A stretch of 33,513 bases of DNA, taken from an uncultured Parabacteroides sp. GTDB lineage: Bacteria; Bacteroidota; Bacteroidia; Bacteroidales; Tannerellaceae. Where the stretch lies: assembly GCA_949295065.1 (NCBI GenBank), contig CASFJQ010000026.1:1-33513 (forward strand), given 5' to 3'. A model generated the notes under the pieces. It did no database searches. It saw only the letters and a list, made by a program, of their open reading frames with translations, and was not told the DNA's origin. The translations under genes and the position numbers were made by a program. Positions 7,948 to 15,443 of the stretch are shown here, in pieces (positions within the stretch are counted from its first letter, which is position 1; each line of letters opens with the position of its first letter).

Positions 7948-8685
7948 ATGAAACGTTTGTTTTATGTGGTTTATACGTGGCTTATATTTGTGCCACTATT
8001 TCTGGTACTGACTATTATTACTGCTGTTACAGTTGTTATCGGATGTCTGCTCGGTGGAGAGCGTTTCTTCTCATATTATCCCGGAATGATATGGTCCAGA
8101 CTTACTTGTTATCTGGCTCTCTGTCCGGTAAAGGTTCGTGGAAGAGAGAATATTACACCGGGAAAATCATACGTTTTTGTGGCAAACCATCAAGGTGCAT
8201 TTGATATTTTCCTGATATACGGTTTCCTTGGAGTTCCAATCAAATGGGTGATGAAGGCAGGTATCGGCAAAATTCCGTTTGTTGGTGCTGCATGCCGTGC
8301 AGCAGGTTTTGTTTTTGTTGACGGCTCATCGGCTAAAGCTGCTGCTCGCACTGTCAAAGAAGCAGAACGCATACTTCAATCCGGCGCTTCAATTGCAATA
8401 TTCCCTGAAGGCTCAAGAACATACGACGGGAAAATGATAAGATTCAAAAAAGGAGCTTATCAGATGGCGGTGGATCAGCATTTACCTATAATTCCTATAA
8501 CAATCAACGGCCCGTTTGACGTTCTGCCAATCGGCTCGCTTAATTTGCATCGTCACCCATTGGAAATGGTAATCCATGAACCAGTATCTACTGACGGTGT
8601 TGAATCTACGCATAAAGGTCTGCAACAGATGGCAGATATGACGCAGGAAATAATAGAAAAAGACCTGTGGAATAAATATCGTTGA
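7948..8685 (+). CDS. plsC: 1-acyl-sn-glycerol-3-phosphate acyltransferase
   Basis: 245 residues. Transfers a fatty acyl chain to lysophosphatidic acid to make phosphatidic acid, the precursor of membrane phospholipids. An N-terminal membrane segment (about residues 7-30) anchors it to the inner membrane. The catalytic His-x4-Asp motif is NHQGAFD (His81, Asp86), and FPEGSRT (152-158) is the glycerophosphate-binding motif of this family. VGAACRAAGFVFVDG lies between them, as expected. Separated from its neighbours by non-coding DNA, so probably monocistronic. A related lyso-ornithine or lysophospholipid acyltransferase would share these motifs. Confidence 0.9.
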   Translation: MKRLFYVVYTWLIFVPLFLVLTIITAVTVVIGCLLGGERFFSYYPGMIWSRLTCYLALCPVKVRGRENITPGKSYVFVANHQGAFDIFLIYGFLGVPIKWVMKAGIGKIPFVGAACRAAGFVFVDGSSAKAAARTVKEAERILQSGASIAIFPEGSRTYDGKMIRFKKGAYQMAVDQHLPIIPITINGPFDVLPIGSLNLHRHPLEMVIHEPVSTDGVESTHKGLQQMADMTQEIIEKDLWNKYR

Positions 8686-8712
8686 TTCTCAGATTATTGC
8701 ATTTTCACGCTA

Positions 8713-8798
8713 TTTTTGTCGCTTGGAAAAGTTTTTTCATATATTATGAAAATAAAATTTCATATATTGTGAAAAAACTTTTTCATGCCTATGAAAAA
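8713..8798. repeat. Periodic palindrome array A (plsC-amidase intergenic)
   Basis: Three clear palindromes occur in a row: TTTTCATA-TAT-TATGAAAA (8734-8752), TTTCA-N7-TGAAA (8758-8774) and TTTTTCAT-GCCT-ATGAAAAA (8779-8798). Their centres are about 8743, 8766 and 8788.5, a 22.5-23 bp period. A weaker fourth unit (TTTTT...GAAAA, centre about 8721.5) precedes them at the same spacing. The region is AT-rich, but spacing and symmetry are more regular than AT-richness alone would suggest. Confidence 0.7.
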
Positions 8799-8916
8799 AA
8801 AGTTCCATCCTATAGCCTGTTCTCTGGCAATTTATCCTTTTGGTTATAATCTTGAAAAAATAGGTTGAAAACATAGAAAGATGTTGAAAAGTTCTAGACT
8901 ATAGATGAAAAAATAT

Positions 8917-8924
8917 TACCTTTG
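8917..8924 (+). promoter_or_regulatory. -7 box of the amidase-mlaD promoter
   Basis: TACCTTTG matches TAnnTTTG, 29 bases before the GTG start of the amidase gene. No clear TTTG is present at -33. Confidence 0.5.
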
Positions 8925-8953
8925 TCACCCGAAATTGCAAGTAACGCGTAGAT

Positions 8954-10072
8954 GTGAAACCTAAGGTAAAACAATATATTATATGGCTCTGCCTGCTGTT
9001 TGGAGTTTGTGTTAATCTGATGGCTCAGTCAGATAAGTTCACCGTAGTTATTGATGCAGGTCACGGAGGTAAAGACCCTGGTGCAAGAGGTTCAAAGATT
9101 AACGAAAAGGAAATAAACCTTAAGGTTGCTTTGAAGCTTGGAAACATGATTGAGCAGAATCATCCTGAGGTTAAAGTGATATATACCCGTTCGACAGACA
9201 AATTCATTGAGCTTGACGAGAGGGCAAACATTGCCAACCGCAACAAGGCGGATTTGTTTATCTCAATTCACACAAATTCCGTGAAACGTGGGAGCAGTGT
9301 TAGAGGAACGGAAACTTACGCTCTTGGTTTGGCACGTACGGACGAGAACCTTGAGGTTGCGATGCGCGAGAACTCGGCAATCCTGCTTGAGGATGATTAT
9401 AAGGCAAAGTATGAAGGCTTCGACCCTAACTCTTCTGAGTCGTATATCATTTTCGAGTTTATGCAGAACAAGCATTTGGAACAGAGCATTCAGTTCGCTT
9501 CCGAAGTGCAGGATTGTTTCACGGCTGCAAAGCGTGCGGACCGGGGAGTGCGTCAGGCGGGTTTCCTGGTGCTCCGCAAAACAAGTATGCCTAGTGTGCT
9601 AATAGAGTTGGGCTTCATATCAAATCCTTCCGAGGAGCAGTTTATGCGTTCTGCCGAAGGACAAACAAAATTGGCTTCAGCTATTTCGGAAGCATTTGAC
9701 CGTTATAAGAGTGCTTTCGACAGAAAGAAATCCGGTCTTCCTGTTTCTTCAACAGCTGCCGCAGTGAAAGGCTCTGATAATAAAACAAGAGAAACGGTTT
9801 CAGAAAAAACTTCGGAAGAAGTTAAACCTGAAAAAGGAAAAATTGTTTTTAAAGTGCAGATTCTTACTTCTGACAAAAAACTATCTTCTGGCTCCAAATA
9901 TTTCAAGGGCTATAAGAATGTGGAATGTTTCAAGGAGAAAGGCCTGTATAAATATACTTATGGCGAATCTACGAGTTTCAAGGAAATCATGCGTATTCGC
10001 CGCCAGATACTAAAAGATTTTAAAGATGCGTTTGTTGTGGCTTTCAAAGACGGGCAGCGCGTGGATTATTGA
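8954..10072 (+). CDS. N-acetylmuramoyl-L-alanine amidase (Amidase_3) with SPOR-like C-terminus
   Basis: 372 residues. A zinc amidase that cuts the bond between N-acetylmuramic acid and L-alanine in peptidoglycan, typically at the division septum. The start is GTG: an in-frame stop lies just upstream at 8942, and the GTG gives a complete signal peptide (about residues 1-24, ending LMAQS). The catalytic domain (about 27-245) has IDAGHGG (His37), KINEKEI (Glu51 or Glu53), FISIHTNS (His106) and LIELGFISNP (Glu218), the usual zinc ligands and catalytic glutamate. A charged linker (about 255-295) leads to a C-terminal domain (about 297-372) with the size and pattern of a SPOR peptidoglycan-binding domain. 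mlaD follows after 25 bases, so the two form an operon. Confidence 0.9.
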   Translation: MKPKVKQYIIWLCLLFGVCVNLMAQSDKFTVVIDAGHGGKDPGARGSKINEKEINLKVALKLGNMIEQNHPEVKVIYTRSTDKFIELDERANIANRNKADLFISIHTNSVKRGSSVRGTETYALGLARTDENLEVAMRENSAILLEDDYKAKYEGFDPNSSESYIIFEFMQNKHLEQSIQFASEVQDCFTAAKRADRGVRQAGFLVLRKTSMPSVLIELGFISNPSEEQFMRSAEGQTKLASAISEAFDRYKSAFDRKKSGLPVSSTAAAVKGSDNKTRETVSEKTSEEVKPEKGKIVFKVQILTSDKKLSSGSKYFKGYKNVECFKEKGLYKYTYGESTSFKEIMRIRRQILKDFKDAFVVAFKDGQRVDY

Positions 10073-10097
10073 AAATTAAAGAAATAATATATTAAAA

Positions 10098-10979
10098 ATG
10101 AAGACGTTTACGAAGGAGGCAAAAATAGGTTTGGTCTCTATTATCAGTTTGGCATTGCTTTATTTCGGCATCAATTATTTGAAGGGTATAAATCTTTTCA
10201 AGCCATCCAACCACTACGAAGTAATGTTCACCAATGTAAAAGGAGTAACAATTTCAAGCCCAGTGTTTATTGACGGTTTCAAAGTCGGTCTTGTGCGCGA
10301 TATTGTTTATGACTACGACAACAAAGGAAAGATAAAGGTTGACGTAAGCCTTGAAGACAAAATGAAAATCAACAAGGGCAGCTACATTACTATCGTCAAC
10401 AGTTTCCTTGGCGGTGCTGAGCTGCATATTCACTTGAATAAATATGTTGAAGATTATCTTTCGCCGGGCGACCAGATTGAAGGACGCATGAGCGAAGAGA
10501 TGATGCAGTCAATCCAGGAAAATATTCTTCCGTCGGTCGAAGCCCTTCTTCCGAAACTTGATTCAATTCTTGGAGGAATACAGACATTGATAAATCATCC
10601 GGCACTTACTCAGTCTTTGGACAATATCCAGAAAACTACAGGAAATCTTGAGGTGTCAACTCGTCATCTCAACAAAATGCTTGCAAACGATGTGCCTGCT
10701 ATAGTTTCAGATTTGAAAGTTATCACAGGCAATTTCTCAACAGTAAGCTCCGAACTTAAAAGCCTTGATTTGGCAACAACTGTCAACAGCATCAACTCTA
10801 CTCTTGATAATTTGAAGCTGACAACAGAAAAGCTTAATTCAAAGGACAATAGCATCGGACTTTTACTTAACGACCGTGCGTTGTATGATAATTTGAACAG
10901 CACAACAGAAAACGCATCCAAGCTGTTGCTTGACTTGCGCGAGAATCCTAAGCGTTATGTTCATTTCTCGGTATTTTAA
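10098..10979 (+). CDS. mlaD: MlaD/MCE-domain lipid transport protein
   Basis: 293 residues. An N-terminal membrane helix (about 9-28, IGLVSIISLALLYFGINYL) is followed by an MCE domain (about 35-115) with the pattern NVKGVTISSPVFIDGFKVGLV and GSYITIVNSFLGGAELHIHL. The rest is a long helical, coiled-coil-like region typical of MCE substrate-binding proteins, which form rings that carry phospholipids between the membranes. The permease and ATPase partners (MlaE, MlaF) are not next to it here. Co-transcription with the upstream amidase is likely from the 25-base gap. Confidence 0.88.
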   Translation: MKTFTKEAKIGLVSIISLALLYFGINYLKGINLFKPSNHYEVMFTNVKGVTISSPVFIDGFKVGLVRDIVYDYDNKGKIKVDVSLEDKMKINKGSYITIVNSFLGGAELHIHLNKYVEDYLSPGDQIEGRMSEEMMQSIQENILPSVEALLPKLDSILGGIQTLINHPALTQSLDNIQKTTGNLEVSTRHLNKMLANDVPAIVSDLKVITGNFSTVSSELKSLDLATTVNSINSTLDNLKLTTEKLNSKDNSIGLLLNDRALYDNLNSTTENASKLLLDLRENPKRYVHFSVF

Positions 10980-11068
10980 TGCTCGAAAAAAAAGTTTGAA
11001 TATATTTTCAGAGAATTGAAATACTAAATAATTGAAATTCAATACGTGTTTTTTATAAAACAAATTTC

Positions 11069-11105
11069 CAAATAAAATCTGGTTTTTTTTTTCAGATTTT
11101 ATTTG
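11069..11105. repeat. Perfect 13-bp inverted repeat upstream of dnaA
   Basis: CAAATAAAATCTG (11069-11081) and CAGATTTTATTTG (11093-11105) are exact reverse complements around an 11-base loop of G plus ten Ts. It lies about 90 bases after mlaD and 54 before dnaA. It may be a terminator for mlaD (though the T-run is in the loop, not after the stem) or a regulatory hairpin or operator in the dnaA leader. Confidence 0.7.
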
Positions 11106-11159
11106 TAAACTTTGTAGTCCTAATCGAAAGTAAAAGTTTTAGTTTGGAGATATAAAAAT

Positions 11160-12557
11160 ATGCAGACAGATTGTCAGATTTTGTGGAATAAGTGCCTTGA
11201 TGTAATAAAGGATATAGTGCCTGAGGCTGTGTATAATACATGGTTCAAGCCTATAGTACCTTATTCTTACGAAAACAATGTCTTTAAAATAAACGTGCCT
11301 AGCCAGTTTTTCGGCGAATACTTGGACGAACACTATCTGCATGTGCTCCAGCCGGTGTTGTCGCGCGTCGTAGGAGAAGGAACCAAGCTGACATATCGTA
11401 TGGCAACTTATGGCGATACGAAGGATGACGAAAGTATGCTTACTTATCCGTCGTCAACACCCAAACCACGCAGACTGCAGAATCCGCAGGTAAATGTGCC
11501 AGGCTTGTTTGATTCGAAAGCCCCGCAGGATTGGAATTCATATCTGAATCCTAAATACAGTTTCGACAACTATTTCGAGGGCGTCAGCAACAAGCTAGTG
11601 CGTTCGGCGAGCGAAGCAATCGCTCGTAATCCGGGAAAGACAGCCTTCAACCCGATGTTCATTTTCGGAGCTTCAGGTGTTGGTAAGACTCACTTGTGTC
11701 ACGCAATAGGAAACAGAATCCAAGAGCAGCAGCCGGACAAGAAAGTGCTTTATGTTTCGGCACACCTGTTCAGCATACAGTTCACGGATGCGGTTCGCAG
11801 GAACACTGTGAATGATTTCCTTTATTTTTATCAGGGAGTTGATGTGCTGATTCTTGATGATATACAGGAGCTGATTGGAAAGGACAAAACTCAGAATACA
11901 TTCTTCCATATATTCAACCATCTTCACATGCTCAACAAGCAGTTGATTCTTACATCAGATAAACCGCCGGTTGATTTGCAGGGAATGGAGGAACGATTGA
12001 TTACTCGTCTGAAATGGGGATTGACAGCTGAGTTGAACCGTCCGGATTTGGATTTGCGTAAGAAAATTCTTAAGAACAAGATAAATCATGATGGCATAAA
12101 GATGTCGGAAGACGTGTTCAACTTTATTGCCGATAATGTTACTGAGAATGTACGTGACTTGGAAGGAATTCTGGTTTCGTTGATGGCAAATTCAGTTGTC
12201 AACAACAAAGAGATAGACTTGTCGCTGACCAAACGTGTAGTAAGTATGGCTGTACGTTTGGAGAAGAAACAGATTTCGGTGCAGTCAATCCAGGAAGTTG
12301 TATGCAAGTATTTTGATTTGGACCAGTCGCTGATTCATTCAAAGTCCCGTAAGAGGGAGATTGTTCAGGCTCGACAGATAACAATGTTCCTGTCTAAGAA
12401 ATATACAGACTGTTCGTTGTCGCATATCGGAAAGATTGTCGGGAAAAAAGATCATGCCACAGTTCTTCATGCCTGCAAGACAATTAAAGACCAGATGGAA
12501 ACGGACAAAACATTCCGTTCCTCTGTCGAAGAGATAGAAAACTTGTTGAAAAACTAA
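11160..12557 (+). CDS. dnaA: Chromosomal replication initiator protein DnaA
   Basis: 465 residues, full length. DnaA-ATP binds 9-bp boxes at oriC, opens the duplex and loads the helicase. Domain I is at about 1-85 and a short linker follows. The AAA+ domain III starts near residue 120 (FDNYFEGVSNKLVRSASEAIA), with Walker A GASGVGKT (170-177), Walker B LILDD (230-234) and the sensor segment LTSDKPP. Domain IV (about 355-465) has the box-recognition helix-turn-helix signature, KKDHATVLHACKTI, with Asp431-His-Ala-Thr. No consensus DnaA boxes lie immediately upstream; a candidate box cluster lies at 20581-20642. It ends in a strong terminator. Confidence 0.98.
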   Translation: MQTDCQILWNKCLDVIKDIVPEAVYNTWFKPIVPYSYENNVFKINVPSQFFGEYLDEHYLHVLQPVLSRVVGEGTKLTYRMATYGDTKDDESMLTYPSSTPKPRRLQNPQVNVPGLFDSKAPQDWNSYLNPKYSFDNYFEGVSNKLVRSASEAIARNPGKTAFNPMFIFGASGVGKTHLCHAIGNRIQEQQPDKKVLYVSAHLFSIQFTDAVRRNTVNDFLYFYQGVDVLILDDIQELIGKDKTQNTFFHIFNHLHMLNKQLILTSDKPPVDLQGMEERLITRLKWGLTAELNRPDLDLRKKILKNKINHDGIKMSEDVFNFIADNVTENVRDLEGILVSLMANSVVNNKEIDLSLTKRVVSMAVRLEKKQISVQSIQEVVCKYFDLDQSLIHSKSRKREIVQARQITMFLSKKYTDCSLSHIGKIVGKKDHATVLHACKTIKDQMETDKTFRSSVEEIENLLKN

Positions 12558-12580
12558 ATAGTTAAACTATACGTATTTGA

Positions 12581-12606
12581 AGGCACTTCTCACAGTGCCT
12601 TTTTTT
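12581..12606 (+). terminator. Intrinsic terminator of dnaA
   Basis: AGGCACT (12581-12587) pairs with AGTGCCT (12594-12600), loop TCTCAC, followed by a run of seven Ts ending at 12606. Confidence 0.9.
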
Positions 12607-12669
12607 ATGCTATGTTAATAACTTAGTGGCGGAAATCATATGTTTTACGATATATGTTTTTCTCCAAAA

Positions 12670-12677
12670 TAATTTTG
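12670..12677 (+). promoter_or_regulatory. Possible -7 box of nrdJ promoter
   Basis: TAATTTTG matches TAnnTTTG, 53 bases before the nrdJ GTG start. No exact -33 TTTG is seen, and no cobalamin-riboswitch-like structure is evident in the short leader. Confidence 0.4.
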
Positions 12678-12729
12678 CTTAATAGGCAAACAATATGTAA
12701 AATTGCAACTCAATTAAAAAGTAAATATC

Positions 12730-15267
12730 GTGGAGCAGAAAACTTATACATTCGACGAAGCTTACAAGGCAACATTGGATTATTTCTCGGGCGATGAGCT
12801 TGCTTCAAAAGTCTGGGTAAACAAATATGCCTTGAAAGATGCTTTCGGCAATATTTATGAAAAGACACCGAGTGATATGCATTGGCGTTTGGCGCGTGAG
12901 ATTGCTCGTGTGGAAAGTAAGTATCCAAATTCTTTGTCAGAGAAGGAATTGTTTGACTTGTTCGACCATTTCCGTTATATCATTCCTCAGGGAAGTCCAA
13001 TGACAGGTATCGGAAATAACTATCAGGTAGCATCTTTGTCAAATTGTTTTGTGATAGGTATTGACGGCTCAGCCGATTCTTATGGAGCCATAATCCGTAT
13101 AGACGAGGAGCAGGTGCAGCTTATGAAGCGCCGTGGCGGTGTAGGACACGATTTGTCGCACATCCGCCCGAAAGGTTCGCCGGTTAAGAATTCAGCTCTG
13201 ACTTCAACCGGACTTGTCCCTTTTATGGAACGATATTCCAACTCAACAAGGGAAGTTGCGCAAGATGGTCGCCGTGGAGCATTGATGCTTAGCGTATCAA
13301 TTAAGCATCCGGATTCAGAATCCTTCATTGATGCCAAGATGACTGAAGGTAAAGTTACCGGAGCAAATGTTTCTGTCAAAATAGATGACAGCTTCATGAA
13401 CGCTGTTATTAATGGCGAAAAATATCAGCAGCAATATCCGATTGATTCATCTGAACCGAAAGTTGTAAAGCAAATTGATGCAACTTCTCTTTGGAAAAAG
13501 ATTATACATAATGCATGGAAATCCGCTGAACCTGGCGTATTGTTTTGGGATACAATTCTGAGAGAGTCTGTCCCTGATTCATATGCCGACTTGGGATTCA
13601 AGACAGTGTCAACTAATCCGTGTGGGGAAATTCCTTTGTGTCCATACGACAGTTGCCGACTGTTGGCGATTAACCTGTATTCATATGTGGTTAATCCATT
13701 TACTCCTGAAGCATATTTCGACTTTGATTTGTTCATAAAACATGTAGCCCTTGCTCAGCGCATTATGGATGATATTATCGACCTCGAATCAGAAAAGATT
13801 GAGTTGATATTGTCGAAGATTGATTCAGACCCGGAATCTGATGAAGTTAAGCAATCGGAACGCTACTTGTGGGAAAAGATTCAGCGTAAGACTTTGATGG
13901 GACGCCGTACTGGTGTAGGCATCACAGCCGAAGGAGATATGATTGCTGCTTTGGGCTATCGTTACGGAACTGAAGAAGCTACCGATTTTGCTGAAAGTGT
14001 CCATAAAGCTTTGGCTTTGGCTGCATATCGTTCTTCTGTTGATATGGCTAAAGAACGTGGTGCTTTTGAAATCTATGACTCTGCCCGCGAGAAAAATAAC
14101 CCGTTTATCAACCGTCTGCGTGAAGCTGACCCGGCTTTGTATGAAGATATGGTCCGCTACGGACGAAGAAATATTGCCTGTCTGACAATTGCTCCAACAG
14201 GAACAACAAGTTTGATGACTCAGACAACTTCGGGAATTGAACCTGTGTTCTTGCCTGTATATAAACGCCGTCGTAAAGTAAATCCGAATGATGTTGACGT
14301 TTGCGTTGACTTTGTTGACGAAACAGGTGATGCATTTGAAGAATATATAGTTTTCCATCACAAGTTTGTTACATGGATGGAAGCGAACGGTTATCCGACT
14401 GCTAAAAGATATACACCGGAAGAGGTTGACGATATGGTTGCCAAGTCTCCATATTACAAAGCTACGTCAAACGATGTTGACTGGTTGCAGAAAGTTCGCA
14501 TGCAGGGAAGAATCCAGAAATGGGTTGACCACTCAATCAGTGTGACAATCAATTTGCCTAATGATGTTTCTGAGGATTTGGTAAATCAGCTTTATATCGA
14601 GGCTTGGAAATGTGGATGCAAAGGCTGTACGGTATATCGCGACGGTTCACGCTCCGGAGTGCTGATTGCTGCAGACAAGAATAAGAAAAAGGAAGGAGTG
14701 GCGCCGGATGCTCCAGTAATTGTGTCTGTTCGTCCTCGAGAATTGGAGGCGGATGTCGTTAAATTCCAGAACAAGAAGGAAAAATGGATTGCATTTGTGG
14801 GCTTGTTGAATGGACGCCCGTATGAAATCTTTACTGGTCTTGCGGATGATGACGAAGGAATTATTCTTCCAAAGAATGTTTCTAAAGGCGCAATAATAAA
14901 GAGTTATGATGAGGACGGAAAGAAACATTATGATTTCCAGTTCAAGAACAAGAAAGGATATAAGATGACAATCGAAGGCTTGGATGGTAAATTCAATCCT
15001 GAATATTGGAACTATGCAAAGTTGATTTCCGGAGTGTTGCGCTATGGAATGCCGATAGACCAGGTAATAAAACTTGTCCAGGGAATGGATTTGGATAATG
15101 AATCAATCAATACTTGGAAAAACGGTGTTGAAAGAGCCTTGAAGAAATATCTTCCGAACGGAACAGCTGCAAAAGGACAGAAATGTCCGAATTGCGGCAA
15201 CGAAACTCTTATATATCAGGAAGGCTGCCTGATTTGTACTAGTTGTGGAGCATCACGTTGCGGATGA
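12730..15267 (+). CDS. nrdJ: Adenosylcobalamin-dependent (class II) ribonucleotide reductase
   Basis: 845 residues. Reduces ribonucleotides to deoxyribonucleotides using a radical generated from adenosylcobalamin, with or without oxygen. The start is GTG; it gives the expected N-terminus (EQKTYTFDEAYKATLDYF). Key residues are Cys106 in SNCFVI (reducible pair), Asn296-Pro-Cys298-Gly-Glu in NPCGEIPL (radical site), and the APTGTTS loop. KGCTVYRDGSRSGV (about 628-641) is typical of the class. The C-terminus (residues about 818-844) has CPNCGNE and CTSCGASRC, a zinc-ribbon or re-reduction tail. This family ties the cell to B12 supply; a CobD-like enzyme lies at 6441-7472. It is monocistronic with a strong terminator. 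Confidence 0.95.
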   Translation: MEQKTYTFDEAYKATLDYFSGDELASKVWVNKYALKDAFGNIYEKTPSDMHWRLAREIARVESKYPNSLSEKELFDLFDHFRYIIPQGSPMTGIGNNYQVASLSNCFVIGIDGSADSYGAIIRIDEEQVQLMKRRGGVGHDLSHIRPKGSPVKNSALTSTGLVPFMERYSNSTREVAQDGRRGALMLSVSIKHPDSESFIDAKMTEGKVTGANVSVKIDDSFMNAVINGEKYQQQYPIDSSEPKVVKQIDATSLWKKIIHNAWKSAEPGVLFWDTILRESVPDSYADLGFKTVSTNPCGEIPLCPYDSCRLLAINLYSYVVNPFTPEAYFDFDLFIKHVALAQRIMDDIIDLESEKIELILSKIDSDPESDEVKQSERYLWEKIQRKTLMGRRTGVGITAEGDMIAALGYRYGTEEATDFAESVHKALALAAYRSSVDMAKERGAFEIYDSAREKNNPFINRLREADPALYEDMVRYGRRNIACLTIAPTGTTSLMTQTTSGIEPVFLPVYKRRRKVNPNDVDVCVDFVDETGDAFEEYIVFHHKFVTWMEANGYPTAKRYTPEEVDDMVAKSPYYKATSNDVDWLQKVRMQGRIQKWVDHSISVTINLPNDVSEDLVNQLYIEAWKCGCKGCTVYRDGSRSGVLIAADKNKKKEGVAPDAPVIVSVRPRELEADVVKFQNKKEKWIAFVGLLNGRPYEIFTGLADDDEGIILPKNVSKGAIIKSYDEDGKKHYDFQFKNKKGYKMTIEGLDGKFNPEYWNYAKLISGVLRYGMPIDQVIKLVQGMDLDNESINTWKNGVERALKKYLPNGTAAKGQKCPNCGNETLIYQEGCLICTSCGASRCG

Positions 15268-15291
15268 TATTTGACTTAAAATATTTCAAAT

Positions 15292-15335
15292 AAAAAAGAG
15301 AAGCTTTATATAATTGTAAAGCTTCTCTTTTTTTT
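15292..15335 (+). terminator. Intrinsic terminator of nrdJ
   Basis: GAGAAGCTTTA (15298-15308) pairs with TAAAGCTTCTC (15317-15327) around an 8-base loop. An A-run precedes it and eight Ts (15328-15335) follow. Confidence 0.92.
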
Positions 15336-15430
15336 ATACCTTCGTAATGGATAAAAACCAATAAAATAATTTGGTCTGGTTTATAGGCTAGGTATTATTA
15401 CTAACCTAATTAATGGATAATTTAAACAGC

Positions 15431-15438
15431 TAAATTTG
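15431..15438 (+). promoter_or_regulatory. -7 box directly before malQ
   Basis: TAAATTTG matches TAnnTTTG but ends only 5 bases before the malQ ATG at 15444, which would give a leaderless or nearly leaderless mRNA. The rest of the nrdJ-malQ gap holds short inverted repeats (ACCAA 15357-15361 with TTGGT 15371-15375; TAGGT 15389-15393 with ACCTA 15404-15408), which could be operator-like. An alternative upstream start is possible. Confidence 0.4.
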
Positions 15439-15443
15439 ATACG

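Noticed and set aside
11000-11160. Origin of replication next to dnaA
   Set aside because: No sequences close to TTATCCACA are present upstream of dnaA; only the inverted repeat stands out.
13825-14361. Minus-strand 178-codon frame over nrdJ
   Set aside because: It lies wholly inside nrdJ on the other strand and its composition (Cys, Ser, Ile rich) is typical of antisense shadows.
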